Shown: piece after piece, positions 42,746 through 53,347 of the stretch
Numbering within the stretch: the stretch's first letter is position 1
How the letters are laid out: each line of letters opens with the position of its first letter
NCBI RefSeq assembly: GCF_021134715.1
Contig: NC_060026.1
Coordinates: 3,100,001-3,164,000, forward strand
Origin: Daphnia pulex
Lineage: Eukaryota; Arthropoda; Branchiopoda; Diplostraca; Daphniidae
Length of the DNA: 64,000 bases
Direction: 5' to 3'
Position numbers and translations under genes: made by a program
Notes under the pieces: model-generated
What the model saw: only the letters and a program-made list of their open reading frames with translations
Told to the model about the DNA's origin: nothing
The model's database searches: none

Positions 42746-44411
42746 TTAAGCTGCTGCTGCAACATAGGCTGGATAGTTTTCGATTCCGCATTTGTTGACA
42801 CCACGTTGGATTAGAAAGTAGCCATTAGTTCCCCAGGTGGTTCCCCACGAGTTGCGGCCGACCCAGTAGTCAACTCCGTTTTGATTGCCCCAGCCAACGA
42901 TGACAACAGCGTGATTGACAGACTGTCCATCACATTCTAGATCGTCGTAAACTCCGGCCCTGTCGACGTATGACATTTTTTTAAATAAAAGGAAAATATT
43001 ATGCTGTCAATCGGACCATTTTACACTTACCCATAAGCGAAAAACGACTCTATGACAGTGAGAGCAGTTGCGAGAGGACCGTATTCCATCAGGGCTACTT
43101 GCATGGCTGTGGCGTTGTTACTTTGAACGTAATCGTACGACGCTACCTGGGCTCCGGTCATCGAGGTTTTGAATTTGCAAACAGCCTCCTGTAGAGTAAT
43201 GTGATTAAGCAATCTCGAATGACACTCCAACAAATGAAGATAACTGGAATTAAAGGTTATTACGTGAAACATGTATTTTTACCTTGGCGTTGTAAGGGTA
43301 AAGTGTCTCTTTGACAGCTCCACTGTTGGATTGTAGATAGTCCCAAGCGGAAGTGTACCACCCGCCGTTGCATCCACCATTAGTGTTGTCGCAATCGACC
43401 AAGTGTTGCTCGCTGCAATTTCGATGAGGTGATTCGACAAATTAACATTCGTTTAGAATCAAAGTTACACTCGTGAATTTACGAGGAGCAACATATTAGC
43501 TTACCTCAATACAACGGGGCTGTCGGTTAGCTTGCATTGAGAGAATTCGAGCGGAGTAATGGTGGTAAACGCCCAGCAGCTTCCACACTGAATGAAAAGA
43601 CACATTTTTATTTTCCCCATGGCTCTCAGACGTATATTTAAAATATCAAACTGAATCTTACATATCCCTGGTCTTTAATCTCCGGCATACAGGGGTCGAA
43701 ACGGTAGTCCAACTAAACATTCGTCCAAGGAAATTAAAAGAATGAATTTCACGAGATGGACAGTTCTTGATTTCAATTTAACAAATTTGGAGCGTGTTGT
43801 TTAATGGTCAAATCAGTTAGCTACTCACACTTGAAGGAAGTTGGCGACTTTGCAAGTTAACCGGAATGGACTTGAGAAAATTAGCTTTAGGGGCCTTGGA
43901 AGGATTGACACCGAGGTATCGTTTCTTTTCCCAGGTGCCCTGAAATTAAAAATTCACCAACGAGCGATTATTTATGATGTTTAACATTCTATGAATTTAT
44001 TCAAATTTGAATGGCACATCTGGGCACATCGTGTGGATTACTAACGAGCGCTTTAATCCATCATGAATGGAGTCGTAAAATTGAATCATGCTCTTACCAT
44101 AGCGGCAAATTGATTTAGTTTCCTTAAATAGCTTTTTGTATGGCTGTTATGCTTATTAATTTTTTCTCGATTGTTGAGGAAAATCTTCTTGCGCAATCCG
44201 TCTCGCTTTCCACCGTCATCTTCGATGTTGTAATCCAACTTGTGCTTTTTCTGTCATTTTAAAATTGACAGTTATAATTGAACAGTCGCTATAGTTTGAG
44301 AAAAAACAAATCTTGTCTCACCTTGTAGTCCTTCCAGGCGTCATCGTCGGAATAGCCGTTGACCACCGAGACGGCCATTGCAAAGGCAGCCAAAACAAAG
44401 AAGAGCTTCAT
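42746..44411 (-). CDS. CP7: cathepsin L-like cysteine protease
   Basis: Exons 44322-44411, 44098-44250, 43829-43939, 43662-43712, 43505-43587, 43283-43412, 43031-43188 and 42746-42959 give 329 aa. Signal peptide, I29 prodomain (LNNREKINKHNS), Gln in [41 protein letters not shown]. All catalytic residues are present. The C-terminus is a run of four Ala. Exon 3 is one codon shorter than in CP5. Promoter, 5' UTR and exons 1-2 are close to CP6, so CP6 and CP7 are recent duplicates of one gene and CP6 lost the catalytic half. Confidence 0.92.
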
Positions 44412-44627
44412 TTCAAATTTCAACAAACCGCTTTGATCCTATTTTTGGAAATGCAAATAAGAAATTTAGAAAACCAAAACACAACACAAATGGTGTACAA
44501 CTAAAATTCATCAAAGTTTCTACGGCAATAATTTGGAATTAAATTTTACCCAAGGAAATGCTAGCCAGTCAGACCGACACTGCTGTAGTCCTGTGATGCT
44601 AATAAAGTCTGTATAGGAATTGCAGCA

Positions 44628-44635
44628 TTTTTATA
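44628..44635 (-). promoter_or_regulatory. TATA box of CP7
   Basis: TATAAAAA on -, in the duplicated upstream region shared with CP6. Confidence 0.65.
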
Positions 44636-45604
44636 GTAGAACTGGGCACCTAGTTAGGAATGCTACTCTTTGACACCACACCCTATTTGTCATCTTCTGT
44701 CGCCAATCTCGATTGTGTCGCATCCGCAATCAGATCGCAGAGTATACTTAAACAATTTCTGTAACACCTGAAGGAGGTTTGCCAGTTAGCAACACGTTGA
44801 TTGGCGTTGACCGGCTATCGACCCTATGCTCTAACTGTCTAACATATAAGCATTTTTTTTATACGGTCGCCAAATTAGGAATGCTACTCTTTGACTCTTG
44901 GACCGCACCCTTGGTTCAAAATCCTGCGCGAATCTCGTTTGTATTGCATCCTCTATGAGATCGCAGAGAGTCTAAACGCATCATTTCACTACTTCTGAAA
45001 GAGGTTTGACAGTTCACAACTTGTTTTGTTTGCCTGCACCGGTTGTCCTGTCCATCCACCTCACCAAGCACATCGACTTTCTTTTTTTGGTGGTTTTTAA
45101 CTGATGCGATGCGAGGTATTACTGTGTTAGTCAATTCAAATGGGCTTTGAATTGTTTTCGTTAGTTCGATCCTGCCACGCGAACAAATAAAATCTAAGTT
45201 TTTTTCATTGTGATGCTCATGAAATATTTGAATTCAGCCAACTCCGACGAATTTAAGTCTCTTTAGTAAAACACTGAAAATTCCTTATCGAGATGATTCG
45301 TTTTTAATGTTCAGCATCTGCTTTCACTCGATGAACTTGTCCTGGACGATGACACTTGATCTAAATTTACTTACAGACCTTTAGATTTTTAACAGCACTT
45401 ACCGTTTACCACACAAATACAAATTTGTTTGGCAAAAACTCTTTTAGAATTGAATGCATGGGCTTTTTCCTCTTTTGAGTTTGATTAATAAGGTGACATC
45501 CGTTCACCTATTGACGAATCATAACCAACATTGAGCTGTTTGTATTGCCATCACGAAAAGTTCTGTAGAAGAATTGATGCAACAGATAAATCACTTGTCG
45601 AGCG

Positions 45605-45735
45605 TTCACTCAACTCTAGATCTGCTGCGATAGTCAACAGCTGCGTTCAGTAACCGGTTCGAATTCACGTCACGATCGGGTCGCGCATTAAAGAAAAATA
45701 CCGCCACAGCATCATCTGTGGACTTTAACCCCGTC
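45605..45735. promoter_or_regulatory. Conserved non-coding element, copy 3
   Basis: GCGTTCACTCAACTC, GTCAACAGCTGCGTTC, AACCGGTTCGAATTCACG, CACGATCGGGTC, then CAGCATCATCTGTGGA. Lies between CP7 and CP8. Confidence 0.5.
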
Positions 45736-45965
45736 TTTTATTGCAACGCCAATTCACGTGATTTATCTTTGTATAGAAAAAGGGAAATGATTCACTGATT
45801 AATTGGTTGTGCAATTTTTTTTTATCCGTCAATTCTAATAAATAAGCGCTTCAAACAACATTTAAAAGATAAAGGTATTTCTGGGAAGTTGAAATGTCAT
45901 TCAGAAATGAATGAATGAATTTTTCGAATTGTTCGAAGTTGATGCGATTGGCCACAAAATCCAAT

Positions 45966-47576
45966 TCAGGCTGGCACAACGTAGGCGGGATAGGATTCGA
46001 TTCCGCATTTGTTGACGCCCCTCTTGATTCGAATGTAGCCGGAGAGTCCCCAGTTGGTCCCCCACGAATTACGGACCATCCAGTAGTCGACTCCGTTGAG
46101 ATTGCCCCAACCGACGACGACTACAGCGTGATTGATCTCAGCGTCATCACAAGCATTGTCGTCGTACACATCTCCGCTGTTATTAGATTAAAATGTGATA
46201 ATGTACAAGTATTTCACTGTACTATGAAGCGCCGTATATAAAATTGGCGGTGGATTACTCTTACCGAAATGACAGAAAGGAATGCACCACTGCAATGGCC
46301 ACCGCGAGAAGACCGTGTTGTTCCATAGCTACTTGCATGGCCAAGGGATTATTGGCCGGAAGGAAATCGAATGTGGAAACTTGGGCTCCGACCATGCTGC
46401 TTCTGAATTTGCAAAAGTTTTTCTGTGGGGGGGGGGGGGGGGGAGGCGATATGAATGAAATGAAAGAATAGGCCGCTTTTATAATTATATTACATACCCT
46501 GGCATTGTAAGGACTGTACAGCGTTTGTTTTGCACTTCCGCCGGCGTTCTGCATGTAGGTCCAAGCATTCGTGTACATTCCGCCGTTGCAGCCGCCGTCT
46601 AGTCGATCGCAATCCACAAGTTGCCGCTCGCTGAAATTTCAGTTAACAAAATTTTGAGAATCCAGCACTGAAGAATAATTACGATACTATTACAAATTTG
46701 TTTTGATTCGCACCTCAAAACCACGCGAGTCGAGTCTTTCTTGCATTGGGCGAATTCAAGAGGGGCAACCGCAGCAAAAGCCCAGCAACTTCCACACTAT
46801 TTTAAATGCAAAGAAGTATAATCCAAATAATAATTCTTATTTCAATAATTCATTTCTCCGTGATTTTTAATTAGTATAATTACTACCTGTCCTTGGTCTT
46901 TTACTTCCGGCAAACAGATGTCGTAGCGGAGATCGAGCTGGTGTCGCCATAGAAAAATTTCAAAGTGCGAGTTGATGAGCAGCATTAGATTAAGAATTGT
47001 ATATGTAAAAGGTATCAGCAGTTCTATACTTACGGTAGGAGAAACATCTCTGCTTTCCACCTTAAATTTAGTGGGCCCGGCCTTCAACCGTGCGGCAACC
47101 AAGGCAGCTTTATTGAGCCCCAAATATCTAGACCACTCCGAGGGCAACTAAAACGGGAAATATAATAACTCGTACATTAGGCTATACACACAATTCAAAA
47201 AAAAAAAAAAAATTCAAAAGTTTTATTTTTTCACCATGTCAGAGAATTTGTTCAATCCTCGTCTGTAGGACGGCGATTCTCCGCTGTTGTGCTCCTTAAT
47301 TTTAGCATATTCGGCCAGGAAAAGTTTCTTGCGCATTTGGTCTCGCCATCCACCGCCGAAGAAGCCCGTGTAATCTTTCTTGTGTGTTAGCTATTAATTA
47401 TACATGCAATACAGGCGATTTTTGGCTTTCAATTAGAGGCGTAAAAATACACATCAACTGGCTAATAAATAATCGATAGCTACTTTGTAATCATTCCAAG
47501 CGTCGTCGTCGGAGTAGCTGTTAACAAATACGACCAAAATGGAACACACCAACAATTTGAAGAGGAACTTTTTCAT
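45966..47576 (-). CDS. CP8: cathepsin L-like cysteine protease
   Basis: Exons 47484-47576, 47235-47390, 47034-47147, 46887-46937, 46714-46796, 46498-46630, 46265-46422 and 45966-46176 give 332 aa. Signal peptide, I29 prodomain ([20 protein letters not shown]), Gln in [41 protein letters not shown]. No break. Intron 6 has a run of 17 G on + (46427-46443), which forms the pyrimidine tract directly before the acceptor on -. The donor of intron 5 (GTGCGA) is a little weak. Confidence 0.92.
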
Positions 47577-47654
47577 TTTGTTTGTTTTTTTGTTTAATTT
47601 TCCGTCGTATCACTGAACGAAATTAAACGCACAGCAACAGATGACGACCAATCA

Positions 47655-47685
47655 CAACCACTGACGCTGAACGAATGTTGTAATA
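47655..47685 (-). promoter_or_regulatory. Initiator-like core promoter of CP8
   Basis: On -, CATTCGTTCAGCGTCAGTGG. Related blocks occur before CP9 (49965-50000), CP10 (51811-51846) and CP11 (55443-55478). It contains TCAGTG, the arthropod initiator consensus. Confidence 0.55.
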
Positions 47686-47689
47686 TTTC

Positions 47690-48155
47690 TTCGAAAAATC
47701 GAAGAAGCCACCGGATTTGGAATAATGTTATGCACACCTTTTTTTTGGTATAGAATTCATTGACATTGGGAAAGCTCATTGGCCTTTTTTCTTATACGGG
47801 CTGCCCAACGGCATTTCTTAGAAACAAAAGCTATTCACCTTAAAGCCCGATAAAAAATGTTTGTAAAAGAAATTGTTTTTCTTTTTTTTTCTGATTATCC
47901 GGTTTGTCATTATATGTGAAATAAGACATTTTCCAAAAGCCGTTGGTATATATGCAGTCCAAAAAACTGGTTTGAGACCTTTATATAGATCTACCATTTA
48001 TAGAAACCTGTAATTCTGGGGCTAATACGGAAAACATAGCCTAGACACGGACATTTGATAGAAATATTACGCCATCATGTTTACATCTCCAAGCATTCCC
48101 ATAAATAATTTGTTATATAAGTTAAAGTATTATTACGATATGTATACAATCGAGT
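47690..48155. other. CP8-CP9 spacer, no gene seen
   Basis: Upstream region of CP8 and 3' flank of CP9. No exon or repeat recognised. Confidence 0.4.
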
Positions 48156-48162
48156 CAAAAAA

Positions 48163-49858
48163 TCAGAGTGGCCTAACATAGGCGGGATAGGACTCCATTT
48201 TGCATTTGTTGACGCCGCGGTGGATTAGACCGTAGCCGCTTAGTCCCCAACCGGTTCCCCACGAGTTGCGGATGATCCAGTAATCGACTCCGCCCTGACT
48301 ACCCCAGCCGACGACGACTACTGCGTGATTGACATCCACGTTATCACAATCCGTTGCGTCGTACACGCCATCTCTGTGAATAGACCGTGAATTTCCATTT
48401 CAAGAATAATTAAAAATGCAATCGTGAAATCAGCTAAAGTAAGATTTAATGAATTCAAACCGACTGAGCTGGAATTAAGGAAATAATCAATGAAGATAAT
48501 TTTTCCGACAATTTTTCAGACAATACCTGTAGGAGAAAAAGGAGTTTGCGACCGCAAAGGCAACTGTTAGGGGGCCGTATTGTTGCAGAGCTACCTGCAT
48601 AGCCATGGCGTCATTGGCTGGGGCGTAATCGTACTTATAAACCCGAGCACCGGTCATGAACCACAAGAGCCAAAATGGGCAAAAGTTTCGCTGATAAGAA
48701 AACATCAAAGAAAATATGATTTAAAAATTTGGCAAGAATTATTGACAAGGCATATTTAGTGATAATACTGTAGCTGTGTAAGGGTATAGCGATTGCCGAG
48801 CAAGTCCACCGGCTAGCTTGATATGTTGCCAGGCCTGCGTGTACCATCCGCCGTTGCAGCCGTTGTTGAAAATATCGCAATCGACCAGTTGCTGCTCGCT
48901 AAATGTTGATAATATTAATTAAAGCAATCAAATCGTGACCGCTATAATAACAAAATTGTTTTGAATTATTTGTTGGGTTATTTTACTCGCCTCAGAGCGA
49001 CTGGAGTTTGCTGGTGTTTCTTACAGGAATTGAACTCGAGAGGAGTAACGGCAGCGAACGCCCAACAGCTACCACACTTGATTGATTTGAAAAGAAAAAC
49101 AAGTTTTACGATTGATGTAACATAGTAACCTGCAAGAATTTCATTTCTGGTTAAAGTCAAAGTTACCGATCCCTGGTCTTTAATTGCCGCCATGCAATCG
49201 TCGGATCGATAGTCCAGCTACACTTCCGAACAAAAATGATAGAAAGTGAATTCAACAGATATTTAGAAATGCTGAATAATTTCTCTATTGCGTAATTTCG
49301 AAAAAAAAAATTTGAATAACACTCACTTCCGCAGGAAGAGACTGTCGATTATCCAATAACGGATAATATCTTTGAATGGAATTCATAAACTGACTGGAAG
49401 GCGCCCTGGAAGATTTGAGGCCGAGATATTTGGACTTTTCTGATGGCCACTACGAACGAAAATCGAAGAGCTTAATGATATGTACAATCAAATTTTTCAA
49501 TTTTAGTTGCATATTACCATGTCGGAGAATTTGTTGAGTTCTTTATTGAAGGACGGTGAATCCCCGTTGTTGTGTTGATGAATTTTGTCACGTTGAGCCA
49601 GAAAAAGTTCCTTGCGCTCGTTGTCGTGCAGTCCGCCGTCCAAGTAACTCATGTAATCTTTTCCGTGTTGTAACTTGAAATCATTGATAGGAACGACACA
49701 TTTTTAAAAAATTAACAAATCGACAATTGAGAAAGAATGCGAAATTTTCTTTTGGCATGTTATAATACCTTGTAATCATTCCAAGCTTCGTCGTCAGAAT
49801 GGCCATTGGCAGTACAAACGGACACAGCGAAAACGACAAACTGAAAGGCAAATCTCAT
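48163..49858 (-). CDS. CP9: cathepsin L-like cysteine protease with a GC-AG intron
   Basis: Exons 49769-49858, 49518-49673, 49327-49449, 49167-49217, 48991-49076, 48769-48898, 48527-48690 and 48163-48373 give 336 aa. Signal peptide, I29 prodomain (LNKFSDM), Gln in [41 protein letters not shown]. Intron 5 has the donor GCGAGT (at 48990 downward on -) where all paralogues have GT. Exon 7 is two codons longer and reads [12 protein letters not shown] where most copies have [12 protein letters not shown]11 shares this, so CP9-CP11 are a sub-lineage. Catalytic residues are complete. Confidence 0.9.
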
Positions 49859-49964
49859 TTTCTTTATTCTAATAAAAAAAATAGTAATGAAACTCTGATG
49901 TAGCCTATGTGATAATTGAAATGTGTGTATTAACGGGTAAAACGGTTCAAGAAAAATATTCACA

Positions 49965-50000
49965 CCAAACAAATCGGGACAGCTGACGCTATACGAATGA
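49965..50000 (-). promoter_or_regulatory. Core promoter block of CP9
   Basis: On -, CATTCGTATAGCGTCAGCTG followed by TCCCGATTTGTTTG. The same block occurs before CP11. A TATA-like TTTAATAAAAG lies about 35 bp further upstream. Confidence 0.55.
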
Positions 50001-50640
50001 GCTTTGAACGTCTACCCGTCTTACTTTTATTAAAGCTTCGTTTTGAAATCACATCCTATAAAGGAATGAGCTTGTTTTATAGCTAGGGGCGTGATGTGAA
50101 GGAAGAGTCTGTAGCTCGGGCTGATCTCAAGTTATTAAGATGGTCAGGTAGCTGCAAGAGTCTAAGCGGGGGTCATCAGGACGCGGGAGTCCAGACAGGA
50201 AGTACATAGAAACAAGACCCTCCCATCATCATATACGTCATGGATATAGCCGCTCGTCACCGTTTACAGGTGAGAATAACCTGCTGTGTGCTGTAAGATT
50301 TAGAATTCAGCTACACGGACCAGCTGTGCTGCGCATCGTATAAACGATGGGATGCCAAAATTGACTCGAATTGACGCAATTTGTCGCAATTCTAAATTTG
50401 GAAACGTTGTAATTGCGATTATTGGGATGGCTGTCGGGGAATTCTTGCATGAACATGAAAGACTTTTCTGTTTTATATGTATAATGATACATGATCACTA
50501 GATACAGCGTGGATAATCACTAATCTTGACCCTACATAAGGCAGACGCCAGCACCAAATCTGTTCCGCAAATCACAGCTATCCGAAATCACGAAAAAAAC
50601 TGGTTATATTTCAATTTGGATTTTCTCGCCAGATTTATTC
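49980..50640. repeat. Duplicated upstream region, copy 1 (before CP9)
   Basis: Diverged copy of 51830-52460 (shared: ACTAATCTTGACC, GGCAGACGC, CACCAAATCTGTTCCG). It shows that CP9 and CP10 arose by tandem duplication of gene plus flank. The homology to the CP10 gene body resumes only after exons 6-8 are missing. Confidence 0.55.
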
Positions 50641-50783
50641 GACCCTCCAGCGTGATTCTACCAAATAAAACCCGTTTTTGGTATTGTTTTTATCCAGAAG
50701 TTAACGAACTGTCCGACACCATGTTTCCAACATCAAGCGCTATAATAATCATTCGTCGAATTATTGGTTTGGTTTTTACTCAC

Positions 50784-51703
50784 CTCAAAACGATGGGAGT
50801 TTGTTTTTTGTTTCTTGCTGTAATTGAATTCGATTGGAGCGACTGCAGCGAACGCCCAACAGCTTCCACACTTGATTGAATTAAAAAGAACGACATTTGT
50901 CGAATTTATTAGCGCTACAAGAATTCCATTTTTGCTTAAATCCAAGTTACTTTTTTCTGGTCTTTAACTGCCGCCATGCAATTGTCTGTTCGATAGTCAA
51001 GCTATTATATTCCCAAAAACCAAAATTACAAAAATAATAATTCATCAGAGATTTAGGAAACAATAATGTCAAATAAGTATTATTCAAGCAAATCGATAAA
51101 TAAATAACACCCACTGCTTCAGGAAGGGCTTTTCTATTTTGCGGCAGGTCATCATCATCATCTCCGTGAATGGATTTCATAACCTGAATGGAAGGCGCCA
51201 TGGAAGATTTTAAAACGCCGAGATATCCAGACTTTTCCGATGGCCTCTTATAGAAGGGAATAAAATATCAAAGGACGGAATTATATTATGCTCCGTAAAT
51301 GATAATAGCGTGCGAACGTTAGCCGGCGATTTATCAGCAGAGGTAAATTCGAAAGTGATGTAATAAGACTAAATTTCTAATCCATACCATATCGGAGAAT
51401 CTGTTCAATTCTTGGCTGTAGGATCGCGATTCGTTGCGGTTGTGTTGATTGACGAGTTGGCGTATTCGGCTAGGAAAAGTCTCTTGCGCATATTGTCCCT
51501 CCATCCATCCACCGCCGAAGAAAGTCGTGTAATCTTTCCGTGTGTGTCAACTTGAATAATAATGGATTGCCATCCGCGTTAAAGAAAGAAGTACATTTTA
51601 TTTTGGCTTCTTATCGTACCTTGTAAGCGTTCCAAGCGTGTTCTTCGGAAAAGCCGTTTGCGACGACAACGAATAAGGCGACAAACTGAAACGAAAATTT
51701 CAT
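50784..51703 (-). pseudogene. CP10: truncated and frameshifted cysteine protease
   Basis: Only exons 1-5 remain: 51620-51703, about 51388-51548, 51115-51246, 50951-51001 and 50784-50870. Exon 2 has an extra base early on (ACACACGG where CP8 has ACACAAG) and further indels. Exon 5 (CGSCWAFAA) has one extra A in an A-run, making 87 instead of 86 nt. Exons 6-8, with the GCxGG, His and Asn motifs, are absent; the sequence passes directly into the duplicated flank. Clearly a pseudogene. Confidence 0.88.
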
Positions 51704-51810
51704 TCGACGCAAATTACACCGCTATAGCGCCCAGCTATTCAAATGTGTAACAAGTCGGTAAAAGTTGAAAAGAAAAAAAAAAAACTATGGAATAAGTCAA
51801 TTTCCCATGC

Positions 51811-51846
51811 CAAACAGATTGTGAACACTGACGCTGGACGCGAATA
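51811..51846 (-). promoter_or_regulatory. Core promoter block of CP10
   Basis: On -, CAGCGTCAGTGTTCAC followed by AATCTGTTTGG. It is a diverged copy of the block before CP9 and CP11. Confidence 0.45.
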
Positions 51847-52460
51847 CCACCTTTGCCTTCTATGCATCTTATACAGTTAGTTAGCTTTGGGTTAGTTTTT
51901 GTTTTAATGATATAACTGGTTGGATACCTCAAGGAATGAGCTCGCTGCTAAAGGCGTCAAGTGGGTAAGGACGCCGTGTGTTGTAGTTCGGCGAGTGGTG
52001 GAATTTTCAAACTGGGGATAATATTAGGTGAGGTGAAACAATCTATTCAGCAGCTATAGCAATCGGGACGGGAGTCGGGCGGAGTCCAGTCCGCAAGAAG
52101 CCCCTCCCTTACGTCACCGATGCACCCGGAAGCCAGCAGTTGTCGCCGCGTTTACAGACGATCCAGGTAATAGACACAGATCAGACAATCGTATAGTTAC
52201 ATTGGAGATTATAACAGTCATTATTGCTGCATGAACGCCACTAGACTTTCTTCTCTATGACTTCACTTTTGCTTGGCAGATTTTTCTGTGCACATGGTAT
52301 TAGTCACCTTAGCCCATGATCGTTAGATATAGCAATTACAGCCGCGAAGAACATGAAGCTTGGGTAACTTTAGCGTGATCACTAATCTCGACCATATAAG
52401 GTAGACGCACCAAATTTGTTCCGTCAATCGGAACATCTGATGTGACGGAAAACTGGTTTT
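51830..52460. repeat. Duplicated upstream region, copy 2 (before CP10)
   Basis: Diverged copy of 49980-50640; see CP9. Shares GTGATCACTAATCTCGACC and CACCAAATTTGTTCCG. Confidence 0.55.
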
Positions 52461-52678
52461 GAAATTTGAATCTTAGTTTTAGTTCCTCATTGGCGGTTAA
52501 ATTTCAACTGGTTTTTGAGCTGCTTTGGTCTATAAATGTGTAACGTGATTTCCTTTCGTGTTTCTATTATTCTGTGACCTGGCCGTTTCTGGGTAACAGG
52601 CACGGAAAAATCTTATGTTTCTTTCCTTTGATGATTATTCAATCCACTTAACAACCGTTATTTAGTCTTAACTATTAG

Positions 52679-53173
52679 CAGGGTTGTTAATATCGCAAAA
52701 AATAAGTATTTCCGATTGCGATAGCGATATTGGTGTTTTTTTTATTGCCGACTATCGAACGATGAAGTTTCAAAAAAGTATCGGTGCGATAATCGCCGAT
52801 AGTCGCCGATACTTTTTACAACGTTGCAAAATTAAAAAAAACAATTTATTAAATATTTTTCTGCATATTTTTTTCAAAAGAAGAAAAACTATATTAACAA
52901 TATCCCTTGTTTTCCAGCTCGGACGTGGTATTTAAAAAAACTTGGATGAGCGAATACACCACTGTAGTGCTCATCCATTTTCAGCTGTAACTTAATGCTA
53001 CTTTTAAGCAGTCTGCAGTTAAAAAAAAACTATCGCTATCGCGTCATCGGCGATGAAAACGCGATTATCGATCGATACTCATTTTGAAACCTATCGCGCG
53101 ATAATCGCTCGAACAAAAAATTTCATTTCCGATGACGATTTCATCGTTCATCGCGGCGATATTAACAACCCTG
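52679..53173. mobile_element. hAT-type MITE with perfect TIRs and 8-bp target duplication
   Basis: 495 bp. Terminal inverted repeats CAGGGTTGTTAATATCGC are perfect over 18 bp. The target duplication ACTATTAG stands at 52671-52678 and 53174-53181. A CAGGG end and an 8-bp duplication point to the hAT superfamily. Internal sequence is rich in ATCG and CGAT words (ATCGCCGATAGTCGCC, CGCGATTATCGATCG) that can pair across the element. No transposase. Confidence 0.92.
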
Positions 53174-53347
53174 ACTATTAGTCATATTTTTTTCCTCCTA
53201 AAAACTCCCTCTACAATGGAGAAATTGAACGCCAAATATATTTAAAAGATTTAAGATGACCAAATAATTAAAAGACAAAAAGAGATCCACGAATGAATTA
53301 ATTTGGTAAGTTGATGTTTATTCGTACCCGCATAAAATAAAATCAGA

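Noticed and set aside
52684-52935. 83-codon ORF on + within the MITE at 52679
   Set aside because: No transposase feature; a chance ORF in AT-rich element sequence.
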